Assembly: GCA_900768435.1 (NCBI GenBank)
Contig: CAAGCW010000003.1
Location: 1-64,000, forward strand
Origin: an uncultured Collinsella sp.
GTDB taxonomy: Bacteria > Actinomycetota > Coriobacteriia > Coriobacteriales > Coriobacteriaceae
Direction of reading: 5' to 3'
Length of the DNA: 64,000 nucleotides
The notes under the pieces: generated by a model
The model's input: the letters and a program-made list of their open reading frames with translations, nothing else
Told to the model about the DNA's origin: nothing
Database searches by the model: none
Shown here: piece after piece, positions 43,822 through 50,848 of the stretch
Layout: every line of letters begins with the position of its first letter
Position numbering within the stretch: position 1 is the first letter of the stretch
Program-made: the position numbers and the translations under genes

Positions 43822-43901
43822 TGTTGATTGGTCAACATTTGCTCGACCGATTGTACTCATCGGAGGTCGCACGAGGTCTAGCAATCGTTAATCAATCAAC
43901 A
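43822..43901. promoter_or_regulatory. Two related 16-bp operator-like sites
   Basis: TGTTGATTGGTCAACA (43822-43837) is a perfect palindrome (arms TGTTGA/TCAACA) 19 bases before the Fe-ADH start codon. A second site CGTTAATCAATCAACA (43886-43901) matches it on the opposite strand with 3-4 changes. Spacing is 64 bases start to start. No regulator gene is adjacent, so the cognate protein is encoded elsewhere. Confidence 0.55.
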
Positions 43902-43923
43902 TCTACACATGCTTAAATTGTTT

Positions 43924-43944
43924 TATTAAAAATCATTCCTAATA
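43924..43944. promoter_or_regulatory. AT-rich site resembling a PerR box
   Basis: TATTAAAAATCATTCCTAATA lies in an unusually AT-rich patch 115 bases before the rubrerythrin start. It agrees at about 9 of 14 positions with the PerR-type box (TTAnAATnATTnTAA). Suggestive only; rubrerythrins are often PerR targets. Confidence 0.25.
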
Positions 43945-44059
43945 GGCTTCACATTCGGTCTCATTTATGGATAATAGAACTCGTCAAGACGCACGTCCGG
44001 AGAGGGCCCTTACGGGACCGGACGAGCGCACCATCGCCATCGATCGAAAGGATCGAATC

Positions 44060-44620
44060 ATGAAGTTTGTTTGCCCCGTTTGCGGTTATGTGGAAGAGTT
44101 CGACGGCGACCAGCTGCCCGAGGATTTCAAGTGCCCCCAGTGCGGCGTTCCCGGCTCTCGCTTCCTGAAGCAGGAGGAGGGCCAGCTCGAGTGGGCTGCC
44201 GAGCACGTCGTGGGCGTCGCCAAGATGGAGGGCGTCTCCGAGGACATCGTTGCCGATCTGCGCGCCAACTTTGAGGGCGAGTGCTCTGAGGTCGGTATGT
44301 ACCTGGCCATGGCTCGCGTCGCTCATCGCGAGGGCTATCCCGAGATCGGCCTGTACTGGGAGAAGGCTGCCCACGAGGAGGCCGAGCATGCCGCCAAGTT
44401 CGCTGAGCTCCTGGGCGAGGTCGTGACCGACTCCACCAAGAAGAACCTCGAGATGCGCGTTGAGGCCGAGAACGGTGCCACCGCCGGCAAGACCGATCTC
44501 GCCAAGCGCGCCAAGGCCGCTGGTCTCGATGCCATCCACGACACCGTGCACGAGATGGCTCGCGACGAGGCTCGCCACGGCAAGGCTTTCGCCGGTCTGC
44601 TCAAGCGCTACTTCGGCTAA
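44060..44620 (+). CDS. Rubrerythrin with N-terminal rubredoxin
   Basis: A 186-residue protein. Residues 1-40 are a rubredoxin domain (CPVCGY and CPQCGVPG, four Cys for one iron); the rest is a four-helix di-iron domain ([47 protein letters not shown]). This 'reverse' order is typical of anaerobes that reduce hydrogen peroxide or oxygen with NADH-derived electrons. AAAGGATCG precedes the ATG at 44060. It has its own strong terminator. Confidence 0.93.
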   Translation: MKFVCPVCGYVEEFDGDQLPEDFKCPQCGVPGSRFLKQEEGQLEWAAEHVVGVAKMEGVSEDIVADLRANFEGECSEVGMYLAMARVAHREGYPEIGLYWEKAAHEEAEHAAKFAELLGEVVTDSTKKNLEMRVEAENGATAGKTDLAKRAKAAGLDAIHDTVHEMARDEARHGKAFAGLLKRYFG

Positions 44621-44654
44621 GCCAACCGCCTGAGAGATAATCTCTAGCTCAATG

Positions 44655-44685
44655 AGGCCCGGACCGCACGGTTCGGGCCTTTTTC
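44655..44685 (+). terminator. Rho-independent terminator of rubrerythrin
   Basis: AGGCCCGGACC (44655-44665) pairs with GGTTCGGGCCT (44670-44680) around GCAC, followed by TTTTC. Confidence 0.88.
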
Positions 44686-44751
44686 GTGCCTCGCGCAGTT
44701 CTTAACGGCCCAAAATAGGACCGGCCACGGCATCAACCCCCCCGTCAAAAA

Positions 44752-44874
44752 CTAAGTGAGTAGGTCGTTTGGAAAATCTCAAGCAGACCGATTATCTTGT
44801 TTTGTAAAACCGCAGGTAGATAGCTTGTTGTAAAACGGTCTGGTCGGCAAAACGCGAATAGCCTACTCACTTAG
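44752..44874 (+). repeat. 123-bp palindromic element, copy 2
   Basis: Bounded by CTAAGTGAGTAGG and CCTACTCACTTAG, with CCGCAGGTAGA at offset 58. It aligns without gaps to copy 3 (44752 with 46172). The centre can fold as TTTTGTA/TGTAAAA around the conserved loop. Its right end supplies the last four codons of the nuclease-like gene on the minus strand: CTA AGT GAG TAG (Leu-Ser-Glu-stop). Confidence 0.9.
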
Positions 44875-45990
44875 ATCGGTGACCGTCCACGATTGGGCCT
44901 TCTTGTATCTAACGGGCTTCCTTTTGTCGATTTCTCCCAGTTTTGACCAGTCAATGAATAGCTCAGACCGGAGTAGCGTCTCGGCCCTTTGCTCCTCCGG
45001 GCTTTTATCGCGATATTCAACATCGAGCATCCTGCATATGGCCTTCACGATCGCTCGAAATCTATCCGCATCGGATATCTGTCCGTGAGTCAGGAGAAGC
45101 ACGTCGTAGCCCATGGCCTGTAGCGCCGTCATGCGATCGGCATCACGCAAACCGTCCCCCGCTCGCCCATGCGAGGCCTTTCCCTGGCATTCAATAGCAA
45201 CCTGTCGCTCTCCGTCCGGCGAAGACAGAAGTAGGTCTATGTATACGCGGGACTTTCCTACAATCGCTCGAGCACTTGTGCTTAGCGCCACTTCGACATT
45301 AAGTTCTATGCCGCAAAAACCTTCGCCTCCCAGGGATCGTGGCAACCCAAGCAACAAATACGTCTCAACCTCAAAAGGCGATGCTGCGCCCAGTGGAACG
45401 AGATGCGATACCGCGACAAATCGCTTGCCGTAACGCATCCCACAAACATCTGAACAAAAACGGTCAAGATCTTCGCCCAAAACCAAAGCCTCGCGCCGCC
45501 ACATATCTGAAGCGGTCCCGTCCTCGGACGGACAGCATGTCCAGCCAAAGTCTGCCGGAATCGACTTCGAATCAATTGCGCGCGAAAGCTCCGCCTCAAG
45601 TGCCGCCGGCAAGGCACACACCGCAAACAAGCCGCACACCTCTGCCAATACCAAAAGAAGCTGCAGATCCGTCAGATGCCGCGACATGATGAATGCCGTC
45701 AGCAGAGGAGACGTAACCAAAAACCCATGTTCCGTTTCTAGCACGGATTCCCTGGGGAGCTCGTCTAGGAACAGCCGCTGCCTAATGCTGACAGGGCAAG
45801 TCCGCTTGTTTCTCGTCCGAACCAATGTATACAATGGCAAGCCGAGTGCAACCGCAGCCGTCGGATTATGGACGAGGTCATGTCGCAGTCGGTCTTCTTC
45901 CGGCCGTGGAAGTGGCGGGCACAGAGCAAGGACCTGAGGGGGCAAGCGCCAGTATCTAAAAGCCGATATGTCACAAAGTAAGTCCTTCAT
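44863..45990 (-). CDS. Vsr/DUF559-like putative nuclease flanked by repeat elements
   Basis: A 375-residue protein without a recognised full-length family. The C-terminal third has a restriction-endonuclease-like pattern: YIDLLL (Asp252), VAIECQGKASH (Glu267, with Gln for the usual Asp or Lys), then DADRMTALQAMGYDVLLLTHG, as in Vsr and DUF559 proteins (E-x-[D/Q]-G-x-x-H ... D-x-x-R-x-x-x-L-x-x-x-G-Y-x-V). The N-terminal ~230 residues are leucine-rich and of unknown role. GC content is below the window average. The gene lies between two direct copies of the 123-bp element and its stop codon is inside one. The start is uncertain: ATG at 45990 or GTG at 45996; no strong ribosome site. Confidence 0.7.
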   Translation of the reverse strand: MKDLLCDISAFRYWRLPPQVLALCPPLPRPEEDRLRHDLVHNPTAAVALGLPLYTLVRTRNKRTCPVSIRQRLFLDELPRESVLETEHGFLVTSPLLTAFIMSRHLTDLQLLLVLAEVCGLFAVCALPAALEAELSRAIDSKSIPADFGWTCCPSEDGTASDMWRREALVLGEDLDRFCSDVCGMRYGKRFVAVSHLVPLGAASPFEVETYLLLGLPRSLGGEGFCGIELNVEVALSTSARAIVGKSRVYIDLLLSSPDGERQVAIECQGKASHGRAGDGLRDADRMTALQAMGYDVLLLTHGQISDADRFRAIVKAICRMLDVEYRDKSPEEQRAETLLRSELFIDWSKLGEIDKRKPVRYKKAQSWTVTDLSE

Positions 45991-46073
45991 AGACACAGGG
46001 AAACACGAATTTCAACCCGGGCGCTCACGCATTGGCGCGAACGCACCGAAAAGGGGGCTGAACGGACTGCTGA

Positions 46074-46139
46074 GTTTTCAACAGCCCTGCCCAGCTGACC
46101 AAAAGCTTGCCAAGAGCTGGACGGAGCACTGTTGAAAAC
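46074..46139. repeat. 66-bp palindrome next to element copy 3
   Basis: Perfect 11-bp arms GTTTTCAACAG (46074-46084) and CTGTTGAAAAC (46129-46139) enclose a second inverted repeat CCAGCT (46091-46096) / AGCTGG (46115-46120). It starts 33 bases before copy 3 of the 123-bp element. With copy 3 it fills most of the 292-base gap 45991-46282; nothing else was recognised there. Confidence 0.8.
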
Positions 46140-46171
46140 CTGATGTTTCTCTCGCGCGGAAGCTTTGCGCA

Positions 46172-46294
46172 GCAAGTGAGTAGGCTTCTTGGAGCATCCC
46201 GAGCAGACAGTTCATCTTGTTTTGCAAAGCCGCAGGTAGACGGCTTGCTGCAAAACGGTCTGGTCGCCACCGCGCCAAAAGCCTACTCACTTAG
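46172..46294 (+). repeat. 123-bp palindromic element, copy 3
   Basis: Ends are GCAAGTGAGTAGGC and GCCTACTCACTTAG, with CCGCAGGTAGA at offset 58. The inner hairpin is the best of the three: TTTTGCA-AAGCCG pairs with CGGCTT-GC-TGCAAAA around CAGGTAGA. The right end encodes the last codons of the PdxR-like gene (CTA AGT GAG TAG on the minus strand). Confidence 0.9.
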
Positions 46295-47722
46295 GTTGGA
46301 GGGCGCGCCCATTAGCTCCAATTCCAGAGTATTTAGCGAGTTTGGACTCAAATTGTCGTACTGGACAAGGATTCGAGTCGAGTTTGAAGAGCCAAGTGCG
46401 CCATCGGGACACCAAAAACAGTCATTGATATCGATGTAAGGGATACTCGAGCGCGTGAGGGCGCGTGTAAAAGAGCTTCCGCCCGTATCACGCTGCGCAA
46501 CTACGACGCAGTAGAGGCCGGCATCCGCGTGCTCGACCAAAAACTCCCCCGTCGGAAATGCCTTCCGCACAAGCGCTGCCAGACCATCGCGCGCCTCGCG
46601 AGCACGAACGCGCACGCGGTTCACATGCCGCTCGTAATCGCCCGATTCCAACAAACGCGCCAAAGCAACCTGGTCAACAGAACTCACCGATGAGGCATAA
46701 AAGCCAAGGTCGCGCCTAAACCGCCTCATCAGCTCATCGGGCAACACCATGTATGCCAAACGCAACGCCGATGAAAGGCTCTTCGAAAACGTGTTGGTGT
46801 AGATAACCGACTGAGCGGCATCGATCGATGCGAGCGCGGGAATCGGCTTGCCGGCAAGGCGAAACTCACAATCGAAGTCATCTTCGATGAGATACCGACC
46901 CGGCTGCTCGGCGGCCCAGCTCAGCAGCGCATAGCGACGCGCAATGCTCGTCACAAGGCCGGTCGGATACTGATGCGACGGCATCAGGTGAAGAACGTCT
47001 GCCTCAGCATTCAGCAGCTCACCCAAGCAAACGCCCTCGTTATCCAGCGGGATATGTCGAACTTCGCAACCCATAGCCTGATAGATGCGCGTCAGACGCA
47101 AATAGCCCGGATCCTCGACGGCATACACCTTGTCCGCGCCAAGCAACTGAACCAACATGGTATCGAGCAGCTGGGCACCTGCGCCGATTACGATGTTGTC
47201 AGGGTCGACATTCATACCCCTTGTCCCACGCAGATGACGCGCGATTGCTCGTCGTAGCCGAGCGGTGCCCTGCGCCGGAGCAGGCGAAAAGATTTCACGT
47301 TCGTCTTCGGACGTCAGTGTCGCCCGAAGCGCACTTTGCCAAAGCCGCGCCGCCTCCAAAGCGGAAGGAGAAAGTGCGTCAAATCGCTCGGCCGGATCAT
47401 CGGCATCATGCGCGCCGGCGCCCATGGGAGCAGCATCTCGGTCGATATCCCCCGCAGCCAAAGCCAAAACCGGTGCATCCGGAAGCTCGCACGCGTAGTA
47501 GCCACGACGCGGCTTTGAGCAGATATAGCCCTCGGCAAGCAACTGGCTATATGCATTCTCGATGGTAATGACACTGATTCCCAGATGACTCGCAAAGGCG
47601 CGCTTGGACGGCAGATGCTCCCCCGCCGCAATGCGTCCGGCAACAATATCATCTCGAATTTGCTGGTAAACATATTCATAGAGCGATGATTCGCCACGAT
47701 TTTCCAAATTATAGTCAAGCAT
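46283..47722 (-). CDS. pdxR: MocR/PdxR-family regulator (GntR HTH fused to aminotransferase fold)
   Basis: A 479-residue regulator. The N-terminal GntR winged helix (residues ~12-75; LPSKRAFASHLGISVITIENAYSQL) is linked to a fold-type I aminotransferase domain with YLIEDDFDCEFR and the PLP lysine in YTNTFSKSLSSALRL. MocR proteins of this type sense PLP and activate pdxST, which is divergently transcribed 145 bases away. The ATG at 47722 has AGGTGA upstream. The final residues Leu-Ser-Glu and the stop codon are supplied by the 123-bp repeat, so the native C-terminus may have been replaced. Confidence 0.88.
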   Translation of the reverse strand: MLDYNLENRGESSLYEYVYQQIRDDIVAGRIAAGEHLPSKRAFASHLGISVITIENAYSQLLAEGYICSKPRRGYYACELPDAPVLALAAGDIDRDAAPMGAGAHDADDPAERFDALSPSALEAARLWQSALRATLTSEDEREIFSPAPAQGTARLRRAIARHLRGTRGMNVDPDNIVIGAGAQLLDTMLVQLLGADKVYAVEDPGYLRLTRIYQAMGCEVRHIPLDNEGVCLGELLNAEADVLHLMPSHQYPTGLVTSIARRYALLSWAAEQPGRYLIEDDFDCEFRLAGKPIPALASIDAAQSVIYTNTFSKSLSSALRLAYMVLPDELMRRFRRDLGFYASSVSSVDQVALARLLESGDYERHVNRVRVRAREARDGLAALVRKAFPTGEFLVEHADAGLYCVVVAQRDTGGSSFTRALTRSSIPYIDINDCFWCPDGALGSSNSTRILVQYDNLSPNSLNTLELELMGAPSNLSE

Positions 47723-47867
47723 GAGTTTGTCACCTGACCTTATCGAGCTATTCAATCTGGTATTAGTCTGACCTTGTTATTATCTTCAAAACTGAGTATT
47801 CCGCCATACCCAGCTCCCCGATAGGATGTTCCGTCAAGCAATGCACATGCCAACCAAGGGAGCAACC

Positions 47868-48758
47868 ATGGCAGAACAGATCAGCAGGGCCGATCGTGTC
47901 AAACTCAATCGCGAGCTCGCGCAGATGCTCAAGGGCGGCGTCATCATGGACGTCACCACGCCCGAGCAGGCACGCATCGCCGAAGAGGCGGGCGCCTGCG
48001 CCGTCATGGCACTCGAGCGCATCCCGGCCGACATCCGTGCCGCAGGCGGCGTCTCGCGCATGAGCGATCCCAAGATGATCAAGGGCATCCAAGAGGCTGT
48101 CTCCATCCCCGTTATGGCCAAGTGCCGCATCGGCCACATTGTCGAGGCGCAGATCCTGCAGGCCATCGAAATCGACTACATCGACGAGTCCGAGGTGCTC
48201 TCCCCCGCCGATGATGTCTATCACATCGACAAGACCCAGTTTGACGTGCCGTTTGTCTGCGGCGCCCGCGATCTGGGCGAGGCGTTGCGCCGTGTTGCCG
48301 AGGGCGCCACGATGATTCGTACCAAGGGCGAGCCGGGCACGGGCGACGTCGTTCAGGCCGTGCGCCATATGCGCAAGATCCAAAAGCAGATCCGCGACGT
48401 TGTTGCTCTGCGCGACGACGAGCTCTTTGAGGCAGCCAAGCAGCTACAGGTTCCGGTCGAGCTGGTGCGCGAGGTCCATGCCACGGGCAAGCTCCCCGTC
48501 GTAAACTTTGCCGCCGGCGGAGTCGCGACCCCCGCCGACGCCGCGCTGATGATGCAGCTGGGCGCCGAGGGCGTCTTTGTTGGCTCGGGCATCTTTAAGA
48601 GCGGCGACCCCGCCAAGCGCGCCGCCGCCATCGTCAAGGCCGTGGCAAACTTCACCGACGCCAAGCTCATCGCCGAGCTTTCGGAGGACCTGGGCGAGGC
48701 CATGGTGGGCATCAACGCCGACGAAATCGAGATCATCATGGAGGAGCGCGGGCACTAG
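47868..48758 (+). CDS. pdxS: Pyridoxal 5'-phosphate synthase subunit PdxS
   Basis: A 296-residue (beta/alpha)8 PLP synthase subunit. It condenses ribose 5-phosphate, glyceraldehyde 3-phosphate and ammonia from PdxT. Signatures include [29 protein letters not shown] with the first catalytic lysine and [11 protein letters not shown] with the second, and [14 protein letters not shown] near the C-terminus. The ATG at 47868 has AAGGGAG 8 bases upstream; upstream in-frame ATGs lack such a site. It is followed by pdxT after 20 bases and is divergent from the PdxR-like gene. Confidence 0.97.
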   Translation: MAEQISRADRVKLNRELAQMLKGGVIMDVTTPEQARIAEEAGACAVMALERIPADIRAAGGVSRMSDPKMIKGIQEAVSIPVMAKCRIGHIVEAQILQAIEIDYIDESEVLSPADDVYHIDKTQFDVPFVCGARDLGEALRRVAEGATMIRTKGEPGTGDVVQAVRHMRKIQKQIRDVVALRDDELFEAAKQLQVPVELVREVHATGKLPVVNFAAGGVATPADAALMMQLGAEGVFVGSGIFKSGDPAKRAAAIVKAVANFTDAKLIAELSEDLGEAMVGINADEIEIIMEERGH

Positions 48759-48778
48759 TCCAGCAGAAAGGATCGCAC

Positions 48779-49366
48779 ATGAGCGATTATGCAGACCAAA
48801 CGGTCGCCGTGCTGGCGGTACAGGGCGCTTTTGCCGAGCACGAGGCAAGACTGTCCGAGCTGGGCGCACGTTGTATCGAGCTGAGGCAGGCGGCCGATTT
48901 GCAGCAGAACTTTGACCGCCTGGTCCTCCCCGGCGGCGAGTCCACCGTTCAAGGGAAACTGCTTGATGAGTTGGGCATGCTCGAGGAGCTTCGTACCCGT
49001 ATCGCTGAAGGCATGCCCGTCCTGGGCACCTGCGCCGGCCTGATTCTGCTGGCTCACGACCTTGCCGCTCATGACGATAAGGGCACGCCGCGTTTGGCAA
49101 CCATGGATGTGCTCGTTGAGCGCAATGCCTATGGCAGACAGCTCGGCAGTTTTCGCACCAAGGGACAGGTAGACGGCATCGACGGTGAAGTGCCGCTGAC
49201 ATTTATCCGCGCGCCCCGCATCGTCGAGGTCCACGGCGACGCCAAGGCCTTGGCAGAGGTCGATGGCCGCATCGTCGCCGCCCGCCAGGGCAACCAGCTC
49301 GGCGTCACCTTCCACCCCGAGCTCGACGAAGACACCCGCCTCCACGAACTGTTCCTGCAAATGTAG
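48779..49366 (+). CDS. pdxT: Pyridoxal 5'-phosphate synthase glutaminase PdxT
   Basis: A 195-residue class I glutamine amidotransferase. LPGGESTV forms the oxyanion region, Cys85 in GTCAGLILLA is the nucleophile, and FHPELDED carries the catalytic His and Glu. It supplies ammonia to PdxS in a 12:12 complex. AGAAAGG precedes the ATG by 7 bases. Normal length. The transcript runs into a cluster of palindromic repeats that probably ends it. Confidence 0.96.
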   Translation: MSDYADQTVAVLAVQGAFAEHEARLSELGARCIELRQAADLQQNFDRLVLPGGESTVQGKLLDELGMLEELRTRIAEGMPVLGTCAGLILLAHDLAAHDDKGTPRLATMDVLVERNAYGRQLGSFRTKGQVDGIDGEVPLTFIRAPRIVEVHGDAKALAEVDGRIVAARQGNQLGVTFHPELDEDTRLHELFLQM

Positions 49367-49406
49367 GCAGAGTAGAAACGAGCGTGGATTTCCGGACACA
49401 GAACAA

Positions 49407-49474
49407 ATGAGAGTGGATAATCTCCCACTTTGAGCTTGAATGCAGGCTCAAACCGGGAGATTATCCACTCTCAT
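49407..49474. repeat. 68-bp nested palindrome
   Basis: Perfect 20-bp arms (49407-49426, beginning ATGAGAGTGGATAATC, and 49455-49474) enclose an inner stem TTTGAGC (49429-49435) / GCTCAAA (49446-49452). First of a cluster of palindromes filling the 421-base gap between pdxT and the RGG gene. Confidence 0.88.
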
Positions 49475-49482
49475 CCTATGTA

Positions 49483-49534
49483 GTCGTTGGGGACGTTCTT
49501 AAACGACTAGTCAAACAAGAACGTCCCCAACGAC
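49483..49534. repeat. 52-bp palindrome with GGGGAC arms
   Basis: Perfect 18-bp arms GTCGTTGGGGACGTTCTT (49483-49500) and its complement at 49517-49534, with a centre holding the small palindrome GACTAGTC. The GTTGGGGACGTTC arm relates it to GGGGAC-type REP sequences. Confidence 0.88.
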
Positions 49535-49554
49535 CATATTGCGATAGACGACCA

Positions 49555-49603
49555 CGTTTGCCCAGATAAAACCGACCAAATAAACCTGTCCCCTTTTGGT
49601 AGG
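49555..49603 (-). repeat. REP-like repeat matching the sngB-sngC gap
   Basis: Reverse complement of 49 bases here (CCTACCAAAAGGGGACAG ... TCTGGGCAAACG) aligns with 22298-22347 with few changes. It contains ACCAAA/TTTTGGT arms around the GGGGACAGG core. Confidence 0.8.
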
Positions 49604-49644
49604 TTTGGATCAAGGCAACGCCGATGTTTTGGCAACGCCAGCGA

Positions 49645-49744
49645 GCGCCGCCCAGGGCGAACAAGTTGGCATGAAAAAGGCAAGGCATAGACCTTCTGGT
49701 CATGCCTTGCCTTTTGAATGACAAATTGTCGCCCTGGGTGGCGC
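49645..49744. repeat. 100-bp doubly nested palindrome, probable bidirectional terminator
   Basis: Outer arms of 19-20 bases (49645-49664, GCGCCGCCCAGGGCGAACAA; 49726-49744) surround an inner perfect 14-bp stem AAAAGGCAAGGCAT (49675-49688) / ATGCCTTGCCTTTT (49702-49715). The inner stem with flanking A4 and T4 can terminate both pdxT and RGG transcripts. Confidence 0.82.
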
Positions 49745-49757
49745 GCAGCGTCAACTA

Positions 49758-49785
49758 GTTACGCGGTTTGATAAAACCGCGTAAC
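49758..49785. repeat. 28-bp hairpin at the end of the RGG gene
   Basis: GTTACGCGGTTT (49758-49769) and AAACCGCGTAAC (49774-49785) form a perfect 12-bp stem with a four-base loop, ending two bases from the RGG-protein stop codon. No clear T-tract follows; it may protect the mRNA 3' end. Confidence 0.75.
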
Positions 49786-49787
49786 CC

Positions 49788-50696
49788 CTAAAAGCGGTTG
49801 CCGCGGAAGCCGCCACCGTTGCGGCCGCCACGGTCGCCACCGCGACCGCCGCGGTCGTTACCACGGTTGCCGCCGAAGCCACCACGGTTGCCACCGCGAT
49901 CGCCATAGCCACCACGGTTGCCACCAAAGCCGCCGCGACCGCCACGGTCGCCGCCACGGTCGCCAAAGCCGCCACGGCCACCGCGATCGCCACCGCGACC
50001 GCCGCGGTCACCGCCACGGCCACCGCGATCGCCAAAGCCGCCGCGACCGCCACGGTCGCCGCCACGGCCACCGCGCTCGTCACGGCCGCCGCGAGGACCG
50101 CGGTCCTCGTCCAGGCCCATGGCGACGAGCGGAGCGATAACCTTATCGAGAGCGGCCATCAGCTCGGTGGCCTCCTCGTAAGAAAGCTCGGGCAGGAGCT
50201 TCTCCTTCTTGTTGGCAAGCTCGGTCAGGCCCTCAGCGGCATCCTCGGCAGCGAAGACAACGATCTTGCGCATATCGCCCTCGGCGTCGTCGATGCGGCC
50301 GACCAGATCGGCAGCCTCGGCCTCGGCCATCAGGCCATCGAGCTCACGAAGGCGCATGCCCAGCAGGTCGGACATTTCCTTCTGCTCCATCTTGGGCTTG
50401 AGGTCAAGAAGCTTGATGGCGCGCTCGATGTTCGCCATGCGCTCGGCCTTGGCCTCCTCCTCCTTGGAAATAGCAAAGCGACGGCTGCGCAGCAGGCGGG
50501 CGGCCTTCTGCATCTTGTCCATCAGCTCTTCGTCATCGTAATCAGCGGCGGCCTCGACAACCTCGGCCTCCTCGGCGGAAACCTCGTCAGCAGCCTCAAC
50601 CTCAGCAGCTTCGGTCTCCACGGTCTCGACTGCCTCGACCTCGGCAGCCATGGTCTCGTTCTCGGTCTCGTTCATGATCTCTTCGTTCTCAGACAT
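49788..50696 (-). CDS. RGG-repeat protein with winged-helix-like middle
   Basis: A 302-residue protein in three parts: an acidic Glu/Ala/Val N-terminus (residues 1-60); a helical middle (~60-195) with KMEQKEMSDLLGMRLRELDG, which looks like a MarR-type winged helix; and a C-terminal tail (198-302) made almost wholly of RGG, DRGG and GGF units, about 20 RGG triplets. Such tails bind RNA in DEAD-box helicases and RNA-binding proteins, so RNA or ribosome association is likely. AAGGAG precedes the ATG. No catalytic domain is visible. The repetitive tail is real coding sequence, not a noncoding tandem array. Confidence 0.8.
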   Translation of the reverse strand: MSENEEIMNETENETMAAEVEAVETVETEAAEVEAADEVSAEEAEVVEAAADYDDEELMDKMQKAARLLRSRRFAISKEEEAKAERMANIERAIKLLDLKPKMEQKEMSDLLGMRLRELDGLMAEAEAADLVGRIDDAEGDMRKIVVFAAEDAAEGLTELANKKEKLLPELSYEEATELMAALDKVIAPLVAMGLDEDRGPRGGRDERGGRGGDRGGRGGFGDRGGRGGDRGGRGGDRGGRGGFGDRGGDRGGRGGFGGNRGGYGDRGGNRGGFGGNRGNDRGGRGGDRGGRNGGGFRGNRF

Positions 50697-50848
50697 GAGA
50701 CTCCTTCTTGGCCCTCTCGGGCATCATCGCCCCATTCGCGGGGCCCGTCGCGCACTCTTTGCGCCTTATACATTCATGCCTCTCGGCAAAACGTCCATTA
50801 GTTTATGGTGTCGCCATCCAATCTAGCTGCAGAATCTATGTGCACACA

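Noticed and set aside
49918..50181. Apparent tandem repeat of about 15-21 bases, first considered as a CRISPR or VNTR
   Set aside because: It is the coding sequence for the RGG tail, with irregular units and no spacer-repeat structure.
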